The notes beneath the pieces are model-generated. The model was not told the origin of the DNA, ran no database searches, and saw only the letters and a program-made list of their open reading frames with translations. Below, piece by piece: positions 60,299 to 64,000 of a stretch of DNA of 64,000 bases. This DNA is from Tillus elongatus (taxonomy: Eukaryota; Arthropoda; Insecta; Coleoptera; Cleridae). Each line of letters opens with the position of its first letter. The stretch's first letter is position 1. The translations under genes and the position numbers were made by a program. The stretch lies in contig OZ023266.1 of assembly GCA_964006375.1 (NCBI GenBank), positions 157,975,792 to 158,039,791 of the forward strand, in the 5' to 3' direction.

Positions 60299-60312
60299 TG
60301 ACAAAATAATAT
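60299..60312 (+). repeat. Target-site duplication, left copy (RTE LINE)
   Basis: TGACAAAATAATAT, repeated exactly at 63586-63599 on the other side of the LINE. Confidence 0.88.
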
Positions 60313-62420
60313 CATCATCATCATCAATCAGCCCTCTGCGTCCACTGCTGGACATAGGCCTACCCTAGTTGAGTCCATTCTTTTCTGTCTTGAGCGCTAC
60401 GAATCCAGTTTTTTGTCATCCTTGTAATGCCGTCTGTCCAGCGAGTTGGTGGTCTTCCTCTGTCTCTTTTATCGCATCTGGGTCTCCATTCAAGTAATCG
60501 TTTTGTCCACCTGTCATCTTGCATGCAAGCCACATGTCCCGTTCACTTCCATTTGAGTTTTGCCACATGTACGACCACATCAGTCACTCCTGTTCTTCTG
60601 CGTAATTCTTCATTTCTAATGTGGTCACGTAACGAAACGCCAAGCATCGACCTCTCCATTTTGCGCTGTGCTACTTTTAGTTTCTTAGCGGAAGCGTTGG
60701 TAAGGGTTAGTGTTTCGGCGCCGTAGGTCATAACCGGTAGAACACATTGGTTGAAGACTTTTCTTTTCAAGCATACTAGCAGGTCGCCTCTGAAAACGTC
60801 TCAAAGTTTGCCGTAAGCTGCCCAGGAGAGTATAATTCTCCTGTTTATCTCGCATGTTTGGTTGGCTTTGGATATGCTTATCTCGTGGCCCAAATATGTG
60901 TATTTATCTACCCATACCACCTCAGAGTTTTCAATAATCAGGTTGTTACTAGGGACGAGGTTTGTCATAAATTTTGTTTTTCCGATGTTCATTTTTAGAC
61001 CTACTGTTGCACAGGCCTCCTGAAGTTCCTGTAGCATCACTCCAACATCTTCCAAGTTGTCAGCCAGTAATACAATGTCGTCTGCAAACCGTAAGTTTGA
61101 CAGACTTTGGCCGCCTATTCTTAGACCTTTCTGGTCCCAATCTAGCTTCTTGAACACATATTCCAGGACGGTGATAAACAGTTTTGAAGACATCGTATCT
61201 CCCTGGCGTACTCCTCTCCCAATTTTTATAGGATTCGTGTTTTCATGTAGTTTTACCACAAGAGTAGCATTTTTATATATATATTATTAATCAGTTTGGT
61301 GTAGCGATAGTCAATACGGCATGCTTCTGGGGACTGCAACACTGCGTCCAGCTCCACAGCGTCGAAAGCCTTATGGAAATCCACAAAAGCAAGGACAAGA
61401 GGTGGTCTTTTCAATCACCGTTTTGACGCTCTGGAGATGATCATTGGTTCCAAACCCACTTCGAAAACCAGCTTGTTCCACTGGCTGGACGAAGTCCAAC
61501 TTTTTTTCAAGTCGTGTGGTAATTATTCTAGTAAATAATTTGTAAAGGTGGCTAAGTGGACTTATCAGCCTGTAATTTTCTAGGTTCAAGATGTCTCCTT
61601 TCTTGTGGACCAATATTACGATGGTGTTGTGCCACTTTTCTGGTATCGTACTATTGAAGAGACAAAGGTTGAAAAGAGATTTGTTTTTTTAGAGCAAGCA
61701 AGGACCACCAATCTTTATCGCATCGGAAACCACGCCGTCTTCGCCGGGCGATTTTTGATTTTTCATCTTTTTCAGGGCTAGTTTAATCTCATCTAGTGAT
61801 ATTTCCATTAGTATTTCCGAGCCTTGGTTAACCACACCTTTTTTACGGGTTAGTATGTCAGATTCTGGATATAGACTTATATCACTTTGGCTTTTATATA
61901 GCATTCCATAAAACTCTTCCACTATATTGAGAATATCTTTCCTGTTTGTTGATGTGTGCCCTTGTGCATTTTTGAGTTTTATTATTTGTCTCCTTCCATT
62001 GTCAAGCTTTCTACGTAGAACTTTCATACTCTTGTTGTTATCTACGGTATCTTTAACTTGTTTGTGTCTAAAAGCTCTTACGTCGCGTCGAATGCCTTTT
62101 GAAATTTGTTTATTTATTTCTCTTAATTCTTCTTCAGACGCATAGCTCTTTGACCTCATATCCCTTCTCTTTTCTATGAGCAGTTTGGTCTCCCTGCTTA
62201 GTTTTTCTTCCCTTTGATTTGTTGAGCAGTGCCGACTTTGGGCTTCAGTTATTGTGGTTGTGATGATATTATTCAGTTTGTTGATGTCGTTACCAATGGT
62301 GTGTTCTATTTCAGCCTTGGTTAATTTAGTGGTGATCCATTGTTCAAAGCTATTTACATCGGCTGTATTTGTTAGTAACTTTGATTTATTGCTCTTTTGG
62401 ATCATTTTTGTCGTTCTTTT
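60313..62420 (-). pseudogene. RTE-type reverse transcriptase half
   Basis: Minus strand. A long frame at 61689-62405 encodes the EN-RT linker (KLSRETKLLIEKRRDMRSKS, EISLDEIKLALKKMKNQKSPGEDGV, the entry block of RT). Then come RLISPLSHLYKLFTRIITTRLEKKLDFVQPVEQAGFRSGFGTNDHL, a shift within the LAFVDFHKAFDAVE block, GVRQGDTMSSKLFITVLEYVFKKLDW, LRFADDIVLLADN (catalytic FADD), NIGKTKFM and YTYLGHEISI. The C-terminal MKRKVFNQCVLPVMTYGAETLTLT follows, ending near CPAVDAEG and an ATG-repeat tail. Frameshifts at ~61370-61690, ~61260 and ~60790 disable it. Confidence 0.87.
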
Positions 62421-62783
62421 GGCCCTCGGGGGAACCTGTAACCCCTAGAGGGCGCGTCCTCAGGTGGCGGATAGAGGAATGCCTCTCAGATATGAGTGGT
62501 AGGAGGGAAATGAAATACCTACCGCGGACCAACAGGTACAGTAGCGTCTGACCCAGAATGGGGGGCTACGAAGAGCATCTGACCCAGAATGGGCGGCTAC
62601 GAAGAGCATCTGACCCAGAATGGGCGGCTGAAGTTCAAACTCACCAAGACGTCTAGCCAGCGTGGTGTTTTATGGCTAAATACCCCCTATGATCATGCCA
62701 GATGTAAAAACTGAACTACCACAGGCGAGTAGAAAAGTATATTCAAAATCTCGCACTGACAACAAGTCAGTCTGTCCCAATGA
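62421..62783 (+). repeat. RTE 5' untranslated region with tandem repeats
   Basis: GC-rich leader of the inverted half. It contains three tandem copies of a ~31-bp unit (gagcatctgacccagaatgg...ctacgaa) at about 62546-62632. Such leader repeats often act as internal promoters in LINEs, but that is inference here. Confidence 0.7.
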
Positions 62784-63585
62784 ATGGGGGGGGGGCGCAA
62801 ACATATGGCAATGAGTACCAAACATACCATCAACAAAATACTGCATATTGAAACCTACAATACCCGATCACTGTCAACAGATGAAAGATTAATGGAACTA
62901 GAAGGCGAGTTGGAAAGTATAAAATGGGACGTTGTCGGACTAAGTGGAGTAAGAAGACGAGGCGCACATCTCATAGACCTTAAATCTAGGCACATATTTT
63001 ATAGTGTGGGTGAAGAAGAGAGCTTCTGGGGAAGAACAGGATTTCTCATACACAAGCGACACAAATCAAGCATCGTGTCACTAAATAAAATATCAACACG
63101 AGTTATCTCTTTGATTCTAAAACCCAATACCAGATACAATATTAAGCTCATACAAGTATACGCGCCTATGGATCATGACGATGAGGAGATAGACCTGTTC
63201 TATGGGGACATTAACACTGCTCTAAACGAACACCCAGAGCACTTTACTCTAATATGCGGTGATTTCAATGCCAAAATAGGCAGAAAAAAGAATCAAAGTG
63301 AGGAAGTACTTGGAGAATTTGGTTTAGAAGGTAGAAATGATCGATGAGAAACGTTGCTCAGCTTTCTACTACAAAATAATGTTTCAGATGGGTAGCTTTT
63401 TCTACAAAAAACCAAATAGAAGGTGGACGTGGAAAAGCCCCGATGGGAAAACAAGAAACGAAATAGACATTATCATCACAGATAAAAAACACATAATAAA
63501 AGTCGTCACTGTCCTAAATAGGATTGCTACTGGGAGCGGCCACAGGCTTGTTCGAGCAAAAGTAGCTATTGACATTGGCAAAGAA
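62784..63585 (+). pseudogene. RTE-type AP endonuclease half (inverted)
   Basis: The plus strand starts at MSTKHTINKILHIETYNTRSL (the Asn of the first EN motif, TYNTRSL). WDVVGLSGVRRRG (in place of E-T), IKLIQVYAPMD, HFTLICGDFNAKIG, and after a one-base shift at ~63345 RRWTWKSPDGKTRNEIDIIITDKK and GSGHRLV (SDHRLV-type, Ser-Asp altered to Ser-Gly) follow. It ends abruptly at the target duplication. The endonuclease nicks target DNA; here it is frameshifted and separated from RT by inversion. Confidence 0.87.
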
Positions 63586-63599
63586 TGACAAAATAATAT
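63586..63599 (+). repeat. Target-site duplication, right copy (RTE LINE)
   Basis: TGACAAAATAATAT, identical to 60299-60312. Its GACAAAA core also matches the LINE RNA at the inversion point (aacgacaaaaatga), a likely priming microhomology. Confidence 0.88.
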
Positions 63600-64000
63600 A
63601 CTGTTAGCAAAAATAAATAAATGTCTATACAATGTCTAATCACTTTTTTCTGGAATCTAAAAAACTGACAAAACGACAAATTTTCGCGGATGATGTTTAG
63701 AAGTCAAATCAATACAAATTTACTAAAATGAACTACTAAAAACGTTTGCTTTCAATATACAGACATGCTCGGAAATATTTGACAATTTGGCAACGTTCCA
63801 CTGCTCACCTTCATTACGTCATTCCACTCTTATCGTAAAAATGCTATATATCATCGTCGTCCATGTTTAGTTTTAGTGACATATACTTTGAACGACTTGA
63901 TACAATCGAACCAGACACTCGTAGGGTCAAAACTATATTAGAATCTGATAAAAAATTCAACGTAACATGATTCGACCAGTTTCCGTAACAGATAATCATA
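63600..64000. other. Unclassified sequence to window end
   Basis: AT-rich; no gene, repeat or RNA feature recognised. Confidence 0.35.

Larger units (their letters stand above)
60313..63585 (-). mobile_element. RTE-type LINE with inverted 5' half (twin-primed insertion)
   Basis: 3.27 kb between exact 14-bp direct repeats. Read on the minus strand, the 3' half (60313-62420: RT and 3' end with the (ATG)n tail typical of RTE) is in sense. The 5' half (62421-63585: 5' UTR and endonuclease) is inverted. The break in the original element falls at the same point in both halves (aaagaa-gacaaaa), so nothing is missing between EN and RT. A single twin-primed integration explains this. Confidence 0.88.

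Noticed and set aside
60299..63599. Two independent RTE insertions head to head
   Set aside because: One exact 14-bp duplication brackets both halves and they break at the same element position, which fits one insertion.

Overview
This window looks like accessory, transposon-packed DNA from an insect nuclear genome. The evidence is an errantivirus-type Ty3/gypsy element with an env gene, an intact piggyBac, several Tc1/mariner-superfamily elements, CR1/Jockey-, RTE- and R2-type LINEs, Penelope-like fragments, and very long (TA)n arrays. A short (TCAGG)8 array at 44640-44679 matches the telomere unit reported from some beetles, so Coleoptera is a tentative guess. I found no recognisable host protein gene. 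The only hint is a set of weak candidate exons at 14.7-15.8 kb.

Layout. 0-6 kb: a 139-bp tandem repeat, (TA)n arrays and nested foldback elements. 6.2-13.8 kb: an errantivirus-like provirus on the minus strand (LTR, gag, protease, pol, env, LTR) plus an extra LTR copy. Its pol and env are each broken by single-site lesions. 13.9-16.5 kb: low-copy-looking sequence. 16.5-18.5 kb: a broken mariner. 18.5-22.4 kb: small inverted-repeat elements. 22.4-24.5 kb: an apparently intact mariner-superfamily element with ~430-bp terminal inverted repeats, followed by a 746-bp foldback element. 26.0-31.6 kb: a minus-strand CR1/Jockey-type LINE split cleanly at TTAA by an intact 2.57-kb piggyBac. 31.9-35.3 kb: a degenerate R2-like LINE with a restriction-like endonuclease. 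35.3-36.8 kb: Penelope-like remnants (GIY-YIG fragment, hammerhead-ribozyme-like motifs), a tRNA-derived SINE with target duplication, and a LINE fragment caught between inverted hammerhead motifs. 37.0-39.8 kb: mariner remnants, one with an internal duplication. 40.5-57.9 kb: more LINE copies, foldbacks, a duplicated 1.2-kb repeat and LINE 3' pieces. 60.3-63.6 kb: an RTE-type LINE with its endonuclease half inverted relative to its RT half and a 14-bp target duplication, the signature of twin priming.

How the parts relate. No host pathway is visible; every recognisable protein serves transposition. Two elements look potentially functional as read: the piggyBac at 27672-30240 and the mariner-superfamily element at 22425-24493. 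Most inverted-repeat elements and LTRs abut (TA)n, which points to TA-rich target choice and repeat expansion at insertion sites. Several non-autonomous repeats recur through the window, notably one ending in GCAGCAAGTGCGTTATGG.
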